Of a DNA stretch of 64,000 nt, positions 50,304 through 58,950 are shown piece after piece. Numbering within the stretch: the stretch's first letter is position 1; each line of letters begins with the position of its first letter. Location: NCBI GenBank assembly GCA_049602155.1, contig JBMYRH010000014.1:1-64000 (forward strand), written 5' to 3'. Made by a program: the position numbers and the translations under genes. Below the pieces are notes generated by a model. It was not told the DNA's origin and searched no databases. It worked only from the letters and a program-made list of their open reading frames with translations. Source of the DNA: JBMYRH01 sp049602155. Lineage in GTDB: Bacteria; Myxococcota_A; UBA9042; PHBI01; JBMYRH01.

Positions 50304-51211
50304 CGAATGATCTCTCTCCGACCCGGATCGCCCTTTACCTTCGAGAGGCCTGGAGCAACATCCTAGGCTCCCCCTTGTTGACATTGGTCGCTGTGCTGAC
50401 CATCGCCGTGAGCCTCATCTTGGTGGGGTTCTTCGGCACACTCCTCGTCAACGCCAATCACATCCTCGATGCAATGGCTCAAGACCTTCGAATCACGGTC
50501 TACCTCGATCCGAGCATCGACGCGGCGTCGGTCAACGCACTCCAAGAGCGCATCGCCACACGTGACGAGGTCGCCCAGACCGCGTTCTTAAGCGCCGACG
50601 ATGATCGGCAGCGCAATCGAGAGCTGCTAGACGCCGAGCTCCTGAAGGGGCTCGACCAAGATGCTATCCCTGGTCAGCCCGCGATTGAGATTCAGCTCGA
50701 ACCCAGGCAACGCACCAAAGAGGACTTCACTCGAATCACGGAGTGGGTCGGCGAGCTCGCGGGCGTCGATGGTGTCCAGGAACTCTACTTCGGCGCTGAT
50801 AAAATTCGCGTGCTCTTCGCCGTGATCGATCTGCTCAGGGTGATTGGCTTCATCATCTGCGTGATCATCGTCGCCGCAGCCGTCTTCTTCACCTTCTCCA
50901 CGATCAAGCTCGCGGTGTACTCAAGGAAAGAGGAGATCGAAGTGCTGCGCTTGGTGGGAGCGACGAGCACATTTATCCGCACGCCATTTTATCTTGAAGG
51001 TGCGTTCGCCGGGCTCCTAGGGACCCTCACCGCGCTGATCATCGTCGCCTTCATTCACTCCCGCTTGATCGCCTTCGTGGAAGAAGAGCATCTGCTCAAC
51101 GTCCGCTTCGATCTGTTGCCCGCTGGGATGTTGGCTTGGTTCCTCGTCGGCGGCGTCGCACTAGGGCTCGCAGGAAGCGCGCTGAGCGTTCGGCGTCACC
51201 TGAAGGACTAG
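50300..51211 (+). CDS. ftsX: Cell division protein FtsX
   Basis: This 303-residue inner-membrane protein has the FtsX layout: a first helix (LTLVAVLTIAVSLILVGFF), a periplasmic domain of about 120 residues (LRITVYLDPSIDAASVNALQ), and three further helices near residues 180-295 with the cytoplasmic YSRKEEIEVLRLVGAT coupling loop that contacts FtsE. It passes the FtsE signal to the periplasmic activator. It is followed 6 bases later by the EnvC-like gene, which supports a complete FtsEX-EnvC control unit. Confidence 0.95.
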   Translation: MTNDLSPTRIALYLREAWSNILGSPLLTLVAVLTIAVSLILVGFFGTLLVNANHILDAMAQDLRITVYLDPSIDAASVNALQERIATRDEVAQTAFLSADDDRQRNRELLDAELLKGLDQDAIPGQPAIEIQLEPRQRTKEDFTRITEWVGELAGVDGVQELYFGADKIRVLFAVIDLLRVIGFIICVIIVAAAVFFTFSTIKLAVYSRKEEIEVLRLVGATSTFIRTPFYLEGAFAGLLGTLTALIIVAFIHSRLIAFVEEEHLLNVRFDLLPAGMLAWFLVGGVALGLAGSALSVRRHLKD

Positions 51212-51217
51212 AGAGCG

Positions 51218-52354
51218 ATGTCGATCTGGATATCCAAGTTAGTCCTGACAGGCCTCGCCATTCAGGTCGGGCTCGTCGATCCCGACACCCTGCTGGTCCC
51301 AGAACCGCAAGCGCCTCCAGTGCGTCACCCCGCGGAAGATATCAACAGGCTGTTGCGCGCTGAGCTCTCTATCCTCGAGGCCGTTCAGGACCTGGATATG
51401 GACATCGCGAAGCGCTCCTCCGACCTGGACCGACTCCAGGAACAGCAGCGCATCGTGAGCGATGATGTCGCCACGATGTCCGAGCGTTTTGACCAGCTTA
51501 CTCACGACTTGGACGAGGCCCGTGTGCTCGTTCAAAGGCGCCTCAGGGCCATGGCACAGCTCAAGCGAACCGAGCCATACCAAGTGCTCTTCGCCTCTGA
51601 ATCGTATGCCCAATACCTGCGCAGGACACGGGCCTTAGAGCGCCTCTTGGAGAGTGACCGCGAGCGCATCACGACCTTCCAAAGCCAGCTCGAGACCTGG
51701 GAAGCCTCGAAGAGTGACCTAGAGCGCCGCCGAGAGAACCTCAAGCGCACGGGGGAGACGATCAGTCACCTCCTCAAGCAGCTCAACTGGGATCGTGAAG
51801 AGAAGGCCTCGCTGCTAGAGGCTGTGCAAGACAAGCGCGCCTTTCACGCCAAGGTGGGCGCGGAGCTGAAGTCGATCGATAAAGAGCTCCGAGAGCGCGT
51901 TCAGGCGCTCCGGGACGACACGCGGAGCAGGCTGTGGTTCGAGCAGCGCCAAGGCAAGCTCCTAATGCCCATTTGGAAGGGCGAGGTCATCGGCCGCTTT
52001 GGCATTCGAACCAACCGCCGCTTTGGCACCCGCACGGTGCATCGCGGTTTGCACATCGTCCCTCAAACCTGGGACGGCAAACGCAACGTCAACGTGCGGA
52101 GCCTCTACTGGGGTTATGTGGCCCACGCAGGCTGGCTCCGTGGCTTAGGTAAGACGGTGATCATCGACCACACCAAGGGCTACATGTCGCTGTACGCCCA
52201 CCTCAAAGACATCAAGGTCGCGCCTGGAGATAAAGTGAAGTCAGGCACTGTCCTCGGGATGATGGGGGAGACCGGCTCATTGCATGGGCCGCGCCTCTAC
52301 CTTGAGGTACGCCAAGAAGGCAGGGCGATCGATCCCACACCATGGTTTCGCTAA
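51218..52354 (+). CDS. envC: EnvC-like murein hydrolase activator, degenerate M23
   Basis: The 378-residue protein has an N-terminal hydrophobic segment, coiled coil (about 40-240, e.g. ITTFQSQLETWEASKSDLER) and a C-terminal M23/LytM domain (about 255-378). The zinc motif is incomplete: HxxxD reads HRGLH with H279 for Asp, and the HxH-type end reads YLEVR instead of HFEVR. This matches EnvC, which lacks metal and activates amidases rather than cutting peptidoglycan itself. Its place directly after ftsEX fits the known FtsX-EnvC interaction. It overlaps the next gene by 13 bases. Confidence 0.9.
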   Translation: MSIWISKLVLTGLAIQVGLVDPDTLLVPEPQAPPVRHPAEDINRLLRAELSILEAVQDLDMDIAKRSSDLDRLQEQQRIVSDDVATMSERFDQLTHDLDEARVLVQRRLRAMAQLKRTEPYQVLFASESYAQYLRRTRALERLLESDRERITTFQSQLETWEASKSDLERRRENLKRTGETISHLLKQLNWDREEKASLLEAVQDKRAFHAKVGAELKSIDKELRERVQALRDDTRSRLWFEQRQGKLLMPIWKGEVIGRFGIRTNRRFGTRTVHRGLHIVPQTWDGKRNVNVRSLYWGYVAHAGWLRGLGKTVIIDHTKGYMSLYAHLKDIKVAPGDKVKSGTVLGMMGETGSLHGPRLYLEVRQEGRAIDPTPWFR

Positions 52355-53064
52355 ACCGGGTCAGCCTGGTGCTGTTGCTGAGCATAGGGGCAGTCGCAGG
52401 TTGTGCGACTATCGAGCGATCCCCCCAAGACCTGCGCATTGATACGCTCTGTAAGCTGACGCAGGTCAGTGGTCGATTGAACGTCGTCCCTGCGGGCCCA
52501 GGCTCAATCGGTGTCCGCATCGTCACCCTCGACCGCGCCGAGGCCTTGGCTGAGATCGACGCGATGGACAACTCTGAAGCCCTCGGCATCGCCAAGATTA
52601 GAGTCGAGTCACCACGACCACTCTTGGCGATTATTCTGCGCCTCGAGGAGACAAACCCGGCCATCTCAGCTGCCTTGGCTTGGACCCCTGTGCCTATCTC
52701 GATCGCCGTGCTATCGGAGCATCCCGAGCTTGAGGAGCTGACTCAGTGGGCTGAGACGCAAGCAGTGCCACTGCTGATCCTCAACTCAAGAGACGACGCG
52801 CTCCCTCCGAAATTTCGCGCAGTGGAGGGTGTCGACGTACGAGGTGCGAAGGACCTACAGTCCCTCCTCTTGAAGGCGGTGCAACGCGCTGAACATCACG
52901 GCGCTGCGTGGATCCATGGCACCCTGAACCGGCCTACTCTGGAGGCAGTCCACACACTCATCAGCCAACACGGAGACGCTGTGCACGTGGTCGGCTTCGA
53001 GCACATCACCCGACCACCGACGACGCCGCGTTGGCGCCGTCGGTGTGCGAGTGAGTCAGATTAA
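52342..53064 (+). CDS. Degenerate YibQ-like (divergent deacetylase) lipoprotein
   Basis: This 240-residue protein has lipobox VAGC (Cys21). Residues about 90-215 align in pattern with divergent polysaccharide deacetylases (YibQ, DUF610): the LLAIILRLEETNPAISAAL start, VPISIAVLSEHPELEELTQWAE, and VPLLIL. The catalytic DDxG expected at the first strand reads LRLEET, so the active Asp pair is missing. In E. coli yibQ follows envC, and here the gene also follows the EnvC-like gene, so the order supports the call. The gene ends convergent with jag, sharing TTAA at the two stops. Confidence 0.6.
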   Translation: MVSLNRVSLVLLLSIGAVAGCATIERSPQDLRIDTLCKLTQVSGRLNVVPAGPGSIGVRIVTLDRAEALAEIDAMDNSEALGIAKIRVESPRPLLAIILRLEETNPAISAALAWTPVPISIAVLSEHPELEELTQWAETQAVPLLILNSRDDALPPKFRAVEGVDVRGAKDLQSLLLKAVQRAEHHGAAWIHGTLNRPTLEAVHTLISQHGDAVHVVGFEHITRPPTTPRWRRRCASESD

Positions 53065-54023
53065 GACTTGGCCTCGACGCAGACGCGACGATAGGCGCCC
53101 TCACCCTCGGAGCGAGTGACCACGCCCTCCATGTCGCGCAACGCGATGTGCACAAGGCGTCGGGAGCGTGCATCCATCGGGCCCATTTTGATGGTCTCAC
53201 CCTCGTCGAGGACGCGCTTAGCGACCTCACGAGCGGAGTCCCCGAGGTCCTCGTCTGCCTTCTGCTTTGCGCCGTCGACATCGATGAGGATCTTCTTCCG
53301 ATCGTCGGAGTCGAAGTTCACGGTCTTATCAACGAGGTGCTGAATCGCGTCGACGAGGTGAAGCTCTTTGGCCGCGAGCGCGTCGCCATAAGCGCCACCC
53401 TCGATGTCAAAGCGGACCACGTCCTCGCTCTCGGTCACCGTGACAGTTACACCGAAGCCCATACCACCCATGACGTCCTTGAAGACCTCATGTGCGTCCT
53501 CGCCGATCTCCGAGAGCTCGACGCCCTCTGCGACGCTCATCATGACCTCACTGGGGCCATCATCCGGCACCAAAGCGAAGATCTCCTCGAGATCATCGCG
53601 ACGCGGTCCACGACCACGACCGCCGCGATCATCGCGTCGTCCACGGCCACCACGACCACCGCGGTCATCGCGTCGACCACGACCACCACGACCACCGCGA
53701 TCATCACGCCGGCCACGGCCACCGCGACCACCACGGCCTCCACGATCTTCGCGATCATCGCGTCGACCACCGCGACCGCCTTCGCGATCTCCGGAGGAGG
53801 AGCGCTCACTTGCCGCGGGGCGATCCTCTGAGGGAGAGCCACTCAGGCGCTCCTGAGGCATGGGCTCGCTTCCACCGCCTGGCTTGAGTCGAATGAGTGC
53901 AAAACCGCCTCCTGAACCTGCGAGCACATCGTACTTGAGGTCGGAAGGGCTGATGCCCTGAGCTTTAGCTGCTTTGCTGACAGCTACGTCTAAATTGCGT
54001 CCGGTATAGGTCTTCGTCGTCAT
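53061..54023 (-). CDS. jag: Jag/KhpB-like RNA-binding protein with RG-rich linker
   Basis: This 320-residue protein carries the Jag N-terminal domain (GRNLDVAVSKAAKAQGIS, 1-48), an Arg/Gly/Asp-rich repeat linker (about 80-143), a KH-like domain (about 175-240) and an R3H domain (about 245-320, MDARSRRLVHIALRD). In the KH domain the GxxG loop that binds RNA is replaced by AKEL (218-221 in GDALAAKELHLVDAI), so RNA binding there is doubtful. The R3H domain keeps the R..H motif. It follows yidC as ATGA, as expected for the yidC-jag pair. Confidence 0.9.
   Translation of the reverse strand: MTTKTYTGRNLDVAVSKAAKAQGISPSDLKYDVLAGSGGGFALIRLKPGGGSEPMPQERLSGSPSEDRPAASERSSSGDREGGRGGRRDDREDRGGRGGRGGRGRRDDRGGRGGRGRRDDRGGRGGRGRRDDRGGRGRGPRRDDLEEIFALVPDDGPSEVMMSVAEGVELSEIGEDAHEVFKDVMGGMGFGVTVTVTESEDVVRFDIEGGAYGDALAAKELHLVDAIQHLVDKTVNFDSDDRKKILIDVDGAKQKADEDLGDSAREVAKRVLDEGETIKMGPMDARSRRLVHIALRDMEGVVTRSEGEGAYRRVCVEAKS
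53595..53786 (-). repeat. RG/RDD repeat linker in jag
   Basis: This coding repeat gives at least three near-identical 12-residue units of the form DDRGGRGGRGRR. The DNA units are about 36 bases, with small differences. RG-rich stretches bind RNA non-specifically in other proteins. Confidence 0.85.
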
Positions 54024-56194
54024 GCCATTTGCCGCTTGATGTAGAGGTTTTGAAAAACCGTGAGAATCGAATTAACGAGGATGTAGAGGACCAAACCGCT
54101 TGGTAGCGCGACCATGAAGACCGACATCATTAAAGGCATGCCGTACTTCATCATCTTGGCTTGAGCCGGGTCCATCCCCGCCGCTGTGGGAGTGAAAAGC
54201 TGCTGTACGAAAAATACGATGCCCAGCAACACAGGCATCACGTAGTAAGGATCGGGCGCTGAGAGGTCCTGAATCCAACCACCGAGAGGGGCATTAAACA
54301 GGTCAACCGCCGAGTAGATTGTTCGGTAGAGCGCGAACCAGATCGGCATCTGAAGCAGCATGGGGAGGCAGCCACCGAGGGGGTTCACACCCTCTCGCTT
54401 GAACATGGCCATCTGCGCCTTCGCGAACTCCTCTTTTCGATCCCCGTACTCTTCTTTGAGAGCGTCGAGCTTCGGCCGAAGCTGCTGCATCTTCTGCATG
54501 GAGACGAAGCTCTTTTGCGTAAGCGGTAAGAGCGCGCTCTTCACGACCACTGTGAGGGCAATGATCGCCAGCGCCCAATGACCCAGCACCTCAAAGAACC
54601 ACTGTAACAAGCTCAACATGGGCTCGGCCAAGAGGGTGAACCACCCAAAGTCGAGGCTGGCCTCTAGGTTATGCCCACTCTCCTCAAGGAACTGGCTGTC
54701 TTTTGGGCCAGAGAAGAGGGTAAATCGACGAATACTGCGCTGGCGATCTTTCAGTGATGACCAAGCCGCTTCAAGCTCGGCGAGGGCCTGACCCGAAAGC
54801 TGCTCTCGCTGCAGCTGATAGGTCTTCAAGATCTGAGAGCGAGGCGTCCCTGGGGCATGGCCAAGCGCCTTGTACGCTGATTCGCATGAGCGCTCTGGGA
54901 AGCGCGCCGACAACCACGACGGTACACAGCTCCCGGAGGCCGATTTCAACGCCCGTGACGCCCCTGCATAGAGGGTCGCCGAGATCGTTCCGTGGGGCAG
55001 TGCTGTCGTACGAATGAGGCACTGCCCTTCCGCTTTCGCGCTCTCATCGACCGCCGCCAACATAAAATAGCGTGTCCCCACACCGACCCATCGGGTACCA
55101 CGCGCATCGTTGTCTGGCTCTCCGGCGATCGGCCACTGTCGCTGTGGATAGGCGTCGAGGTCGTCAAACTCACTGTAATCGTACTGCTGAAGCCCCTCGG
55201 CGGTGTAGCACGTGGCCCCTTGGAGGTTCGTTGGAAAGGAGAACATGCTCCCCGCGACCTCTTCCTGATGCTGCCACCCACCCACTGTGAGCCCGGACTG
55301 AAGCACCACCGACTCGTTCGAGATGTTCGTCACTGTGACATCGAGCTTCAGCTCGTAGGGGTGCGCGCCCAGATCAAAGCGCTTCTCGATGTAGATCGGA
55401 GAGTCGTCGTGGTTTGGATCGGGCCACACATAGACCAGCGGAAATGTCGGTGCGCTATCGGCACCCGCCGGAGAGATGCGCGTGTAGGTCGGGTCGGCCT
55501 CAAAGAGGCTCTTGAGGTCCCCTGTCCGCGTGATCTCGTAGTTCACATTCGCCGCAGAGGCGACCGGCAACGCAGGCTCTGTCGCGACCTGACCCTCACG
55601 CACCTCAGTGACACGATACCGACCGGCGACTGTCGCCGGTGCGCTGATCATCAAGGAGTCACCTGTGCGAACAGCACGATCGATGCTCTTCTGAGAGGGA
55701 TCGGGCGCGGCCAATCGCGCACCCACGACGGTGCCACCCGTCGCACGGACGATACGAAGCGTGGCTTTAGCCTGGGAGGTCTCAGACGCTCCAACGACGA
55801 GCTGGTTAAACTGCAGACGGTACGGCAAGTAAGGGGTCGACCAAGACGAGACGACGTCGATGGGGCCTTGCTCAATGCGCTCATCGGGGACACCGGGCAT
55901 CGGCGTGAACCCCTCATTGCGCTTGTAGCGCTCGTGGAGCATCCGCGCGTGGCGAATTGTGCCTCCACGATCGCTGAACACGTAATCGACGAGCGGAGCG
56001 TCTTTCGGGACCCTCACCGACACTGTCTCAGATTGGATCGTCTGCCCGCCAGACGCTGAGACTGCATTACTCGCCGCCGACAGAGACGCAGTCATGGCCG
56101 CTGCAGCTTCACTCGATTGAGCCAAGGCGCTGGGCGTACTCAAGCAGATGCTGAGCGCGATGGACGTAATGGTGATGCTGAGCGTCCTCATCAC
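54020..56194 (-). CDS. yidC: Membrane protein insertase YidC with J-like insertion
   Basis: The 724-residue protein starts with GTG at 56194 (ATG at 56191), overlapping the yidD stop. It inserts membrane proteins with or without SecYEG. An N-terminal signal-like segment ends at ALAQ. The periplasmic domain spans about 54-415. The conserved membrane core starts at about 515: VVVKSALLPLTQKSF, GDRKEEFAKAQMAMFKREGVNPLGGC and MPIWFALYR. The groove residue, Arg in E. coli, is Lys552. Between the periplasmic domain and FSGPKDSQFLEESG there is a segment (436-492: CESAYKALGHAPGTPRSQIL onward) with J-domain-like spacing but no HPD motif. Confidence 0.95.
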   Translation of the reverse strand: MMRTLSITITSIALSICLSTPSALAQSSEAAAAMTASLSAASNAVSASGGQTIQSETVSVRVPKDAPLVDYVFSDRGGTIRHARMLHERYKRNEGFTPMPGVPDERIEQGPIDVVSSWSTPYLPYRLQFNQLVVGASETSQAKATLRIVRATGGTVVGARLAAPDPSQKSIDRAVRTGDSLMISAPATVAGRYRVTEVREGQVATEPALPVASAANVNYEITRTGDLKSLFEADPTYTRISPAGADSAPTFPLVYVWPDPNHDDSPIYIEKRFDLGAHPYELKLDVTVTNISNESVVLQSGLTVGGWQHQEEVAGSMFSFPTNLQGATCYTAEGLQQYDYSEFDDLDAYPQRQWPIAGEPDNDARGTRWVGVGTRYFMLAAVDESAKAEGQCLIRTTALPHGTISATLYAGASRALKSASGSCVPSWLSARFPERSCESAYKALGHAPGTPRSQILKTYQLQREQLSGQALAELEAAWSSLKDRQRSIRRFTLFSGPKDSQFLEESGHNLEASLDFGWFTLLAEPMLSLLQWFFEVLGHWALAIIALTVVVKSALLPLTQKSFVSMQKMQQLRPKLDALKEEYGDRKEEFAKAQMAMFKREGVNPLGGCLPMLLQMPIWFALYRTIYSAVDLFNAPLGGWIQDLSAPDPYYVMPVLLGIVFFVQQLFTPTAAGMDPAQAKMMKYGMPLMMSVFMVALPSGLVLYILVNSILTVFQNLYIKRQMA

Positions 56195-56445
56195 TGACCT
56201 TGCTCCGGGACGGGATCATGACCGCCGTCACACCATGGATGGCATCGAAGGAGGCGCCGCGACGTCAAAAGGCTACCCATCGTAAAACCATGGGTTCGGT
56301 AAGCATCGCGACTGTACTCGGAGCAGGACGGCACGAACCGACACGAGGCTGGCAACAACGGAGAGATCAACCACTTGTAGGCCCTAAGAGGAACCTGAGC
56401 GATCACTGCGAGGAGCCGATCGACGACCTTTATGCCTGCGATCAC
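56191..56445 (-). CDS. yidD: Membrane protein insertion efficiency factor YidD
   Basis: This 84-residue peripheral membrane protein helps YidC-dependent insertion. The GTG start at 56445 lies 62 bases inside the end of rnpA, in another frame. The family motifs are YKWLISPLLPASCRFVPSCSEY and RLLRCHPWCDGGHDPVP. The position of YKW about 24 residues from the start matches the family better than an internal start would. It overlaps yidC at its 3' end. Confidence 0.95.
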   Translation of the reverse strand: MIAGIKVVDRLLAVIAQVPLRAYKWLISPLLPASCRFVPSCSEYSRDAYRTHGFTMGSLLTSRRLLRCHPWCDGGHDPVPEQGQ

Positions 56446-56815
56446 GCGACCGGTCGGCCCCTTTGTTGGGCTGACTGTAGTAGCGAGAGACCACTCGGAC
56501 GAGGTCTTCTCGAATCGTCTGTAGACTGAAATCGTCTATCCCCCGCTTCGCGATGAGCACGATATCTATCGGCCGTGAGAACAGCTCTGGCTGCGTGCGA
56601 AAGGCCTCTCGAACCCAACGCTTTATTCGGTTTCTCTGAACGGCGCCGCCCACTTTGCGTGACACCGTGATTCCGAGGCGACTCCTAGGAGTTGGGCTCG
56701 GACGGACGTAAGCGATGAACTGACGTCCCCAGAGGCGATGCCCCCGGTTTTGGATCCTGAGGAAATCTCGCCGTTTTCGAATCCTCGCCTCCTTGGGGAA
56801 GCGATGACTTGTCAT
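56384..56815 (-). CDS. rnpA: Ribonuclease P protein component
   Basis: This 143-residue protein assists RNase P RNA in cutting the 5' leader from tRNA precursors. It has the RnpA start (ARIRKRRDFLRIQNRGHRLWG), the VSRKVGGAVQRNRIKRWVREAFR motif and a C-terminal basic tail. The last 62 bases overlap yidD. It lies 24 bases after rpmH, as in most bacteria. No RNase P RNA gene was found in the window. Confidence 0.96.
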   Translation of the reverse strand: MTSHRFPKEARIRKRRDFLRIQNRGHRLWGRQFIAYVRPSPTPRSRLGITVSRKVGGAVQRNRIKRWVREAFRTQPELFSRPIDIVLIAKRGIDDFSLQTIREDLVRVVSRYYSQPNKGADRSRDRRHKGRRSAPRSDRSGSS

Positions 56816-56839
56816 GGCGGATGTCGCGCTCAGGATCGC

Positions 56840-56989
56840 CTACTTCTTCGGCACCGACACCGCCAGGCTCTTACGGCCTCGGCGACGACGCGTTGCGATG
56901 ACCTTCTTGCCCGAGGCACTGGCCATGCGCGCACGGAAGCCGTGCTTGTTGAGACGCTTTCGATTACTCGGTTGATACGTGCGCTTCAC
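56840..56989 (-). CDS. rpmH: 50S ribosomal protein L34
   Basis: This 49-residue protein starts with GTG at 56989, with GGAGG about 6 bases upstream. The sequence KRTYQPSNRKRLNKHGFRAR and the end RRRRGRKSLAVSVPKK are unmistakable for L34. It heads the rpmH-rnpA-yidD-yidC-jag block on the minus strand. It is divergent from dnaA. Confidence 0.98.
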   Translation of the reverse strand: MKRTYQPSNRKRLNKHGFRARMASASGKKVIATRRRRGRKSLAVSVPKK

Positions 56990-57624
56990 TGAAGGCCTCC
57001 TGGCCATGTCCCGCAATCAAGCAGGCTCGTCGGTATATGGGCCGCCCCGGTTGTCATTGTGATGGACGTTTGGTGGGACGTGGTCCCTCCACGCAAACAC
57101 TGGTCAAGTGGCGTAAAGGGCGGCCGACCTTGGCACGGTCTCGCGGAACGTGTCAAGGCATTTGATCGTGACGCGTAAAGCCCTTAAACAGCTAATATTA
57201 ATGCTCTTTCATCCCCGAGATCGTCATTACGGCTTTTACCCCAGTTGGGGGAGCACCATGCCGCGGTTTTTTATGCTTGGTTTTGTGTACCGATCTTCAC
57301 GGGTTGTAGCGTTGTGTAGTGAATGATCGAGAGGGACCCCTTGATCGGCTTGGCTAGCGTCTGTTACCGCTTAAACTTGCTCGTCAGCGAGCTGTTCGGA
57401 ACTGCGTTTCGAAGTTCACTAGAGGCCGGTTAGAGCCGGCATGACCTAGTGAGCCCAGGCTCTACGGTCAAGCTCGAGTCGTTCGCGACTCACCAGTTGA
57501 ATAGATATCAGCACACATGATCATCAAGGTCCTGCCTTACAGATAGATCACGCGTGCTGCGTTTTGAGTTATGCGCGGAGTTGTGTGAGGTGACTCCGCC
57601 ATCAGTCTGAATCGAGGCCCTCTG
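56990..57624. promoter_or_regulatory. 635-bp divergent rpmH/dnaA region with hairpins
   Basis: The region has no recognised gene. On the plus strand it holds a hairpin with a UUCG loop (GAGTCG-TTCG-CGACTC, 57476-57491), GAGCC-CA-GGCTC at 57451-57462, a 5-bp stem near 57424, and a 7-bp stem close to dnaA. No good DnaA box was seen, so the origin is more likely downstream of dnaA. It should contain promoters for both rpmH and dnaA. Confidence 0.6.
57575..57599 (+). promoter_or_regulatory. 7-bp hairpin just upstream of dnaA
   Basis: GCGGAGT (57575-57581) pairs with ACTCCGC (57593-57599) across an 11-base loop. It ends about 25 bases before the dnaA start, so it would lie in the leader mRNA, close to the ribosome-binding region. 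It may influence dnaA expression. Confidence 0.45.
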
Positions 57625-58950
57625 TTGGATATTTGGGACAAGACCGTCGAAGCTCTTCGGAGCTCGGTCAAGCCATACGACTTCGCAAATTGGATCCGTC
57701 CAATTCGCTGCGATCGTGTGGATCAGGCCAGTCAGCAGATCGTGCTGAGAGTCCCAGACGACTCGCATGGACGATGGCTGGAGGAGCACTTCTCTCAGCG
57801 GATCTCAGAGGCCATCGCGAGCCTCACTGACACCCCCTATTCCTTGCGCTTCCTCACCCATGAGCGCCCTGCGGTCGTGGCTACAGAGCCCCCCCAAGTG
57901 CCGCGTGCATCCACACCGGCGGTCCCCCCCCCTGAGCTGGTCAATCGATACCGCTTCGAGAACTTCGTCGCGGGACCTAACAGCCGCTTTGCGCTCACAG
58001 CCGCTCAATCTGCAGCTGAGCAACCAGGGAATCGCTACAACCCGCTCTTCATCTATGGTGGAGTAGGACTAGGTAAGACACACCTGCTTCACGCTGTTGG
58101 CCATCAGGCCATGGCGCAGAACCCCTCCACACGGGTCCTCTATGTCTCGAGCGAGACCTACGTAAACGACCTAATCGCAGCCATCCGTTCAGGCCAAATG
58201 GATCGCTTCAGGACCCGCTATCGTGACGAGTGTGATGTCTTACTCATCGATGACATTCAGTTCATCGCTGGTAAGGATCGAACACAGGAAGAGTTCTTCC
58301 ACATGTTCAACACATTACATTCATCTCATAAGCAGATCGTGATGACCTCCGATCAGATGCCGAACACGATCCCAGACCTTGAAGAGCGGCTCCGATCGCG
58401 ACTTCAATGGGGCCTCATCGCGGACATCAAACCTCCCAGCTTTGAGACCCGCGTCGCTATCATTGAGAGGAAGGCCGTCGAAGACGGGATCGCGCTCCCC
58501 AAAGACGTCGCGATGTTACTCGCCCGACACATCACCCGAAATGTACGCGAGCTCGAGGGTGCTTTGATGCGCTTAGATGCCCAAGCGCGCATCTTTGGGC
58601 AGCAGATCGACCTCGAGACGACACGCACCTTCCTAGGCGACATCGTTGATAGTGATATGCGGCGCGTCAGCCCGCAGGTCATCATCAAGGCCGTCTGTGA
58701 GACCTTCGACATCACAGAGAGCGCCCTGAAGGGGCCTCGACGACATCGTCACGTGACTCAGCCTCGACAGGTCGCCATGTACCTCATTCGAGACCTCACA
58801 GATGAGTCCTTACCGAGGATCGGTTCGCTCTTCGGGGGCCGCGATCACACAACCGTGTTGAACGCCCTTAAGCGCATAGAGCACCTCAAGAGCGCTAACC
58901 CAATGTTGCGTGATCGCATCGCTCGGTTAGCCAGCGAGCTCTCACGCTGA
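57625..58950 (+). CDS. dnaA: Chromosomal replication initiator DnaA
   Basis: This 441-residue protein binds DnaA boxes and melts the origin. The start is TTG at 57625, with GAGG about 9 bases before it. Domain I starts WDKTVEALRSSVKPYDFANWI. The linker is Pro-rich and short. The AAA+ core has Walker A GGVGLGKTHL (145-154) and Walker B LLIDDIQF, with the arginine finger region LEERLRSRL. Domain IV ends with GGRDHTTVLNALKRI, the DNA-binding signature. Length is normal. It is followed by a likely origin and dnaN. Confidence 0.98.
   Translation: MDIWDKTVEALRSSVKPYDFANWIRPIRCDRVDQASQQIVLRVPDDSHGRWLEEHFSQRISEAIASLTDTPYSLRFLTHERPAVVATEPPQVPRASTPAVPPPELVNRYRFENFVAGPNSRFALTAAQSAAEQPGNRYNPLFIYGGVGLGKTHLLHAVGHQAMAQNPSTRVLYVSSETYVNDLIAAIRSGQMDRFRTRYRDECDVLLIDDIQFIAGKDRTQEEFFHMFNTLHSSHKQIVMTSDQMPNTIPDLEERLRSRLQWGLIADIKPPSFETRVAIIERKAVEDGIALPKDVAMLLARHITRNVRELEGALMRLDAQARIFGQQIDLETTRTFLGDIVDSDMRRVSPQVIIKAVCETFDITESALKGPRRHRHVTQPRQVAMYLIRDLTDESLPRIGSLFGGRDHTTVLNALKRIEHLKSANPMLRDRIARLASELSR

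Noticed and set aside
54743..54913. True DnaJ-type domain in YidC
   Set aside because: The spacing is J-like but the HPD tripeptide is absent, so it is reported only as a J-like insertion.
54992..56059. 355-codon plus-strand frame
   Set aside because: It is antisense to yidC, whose identity is certain. The translation has no recognisable domain.
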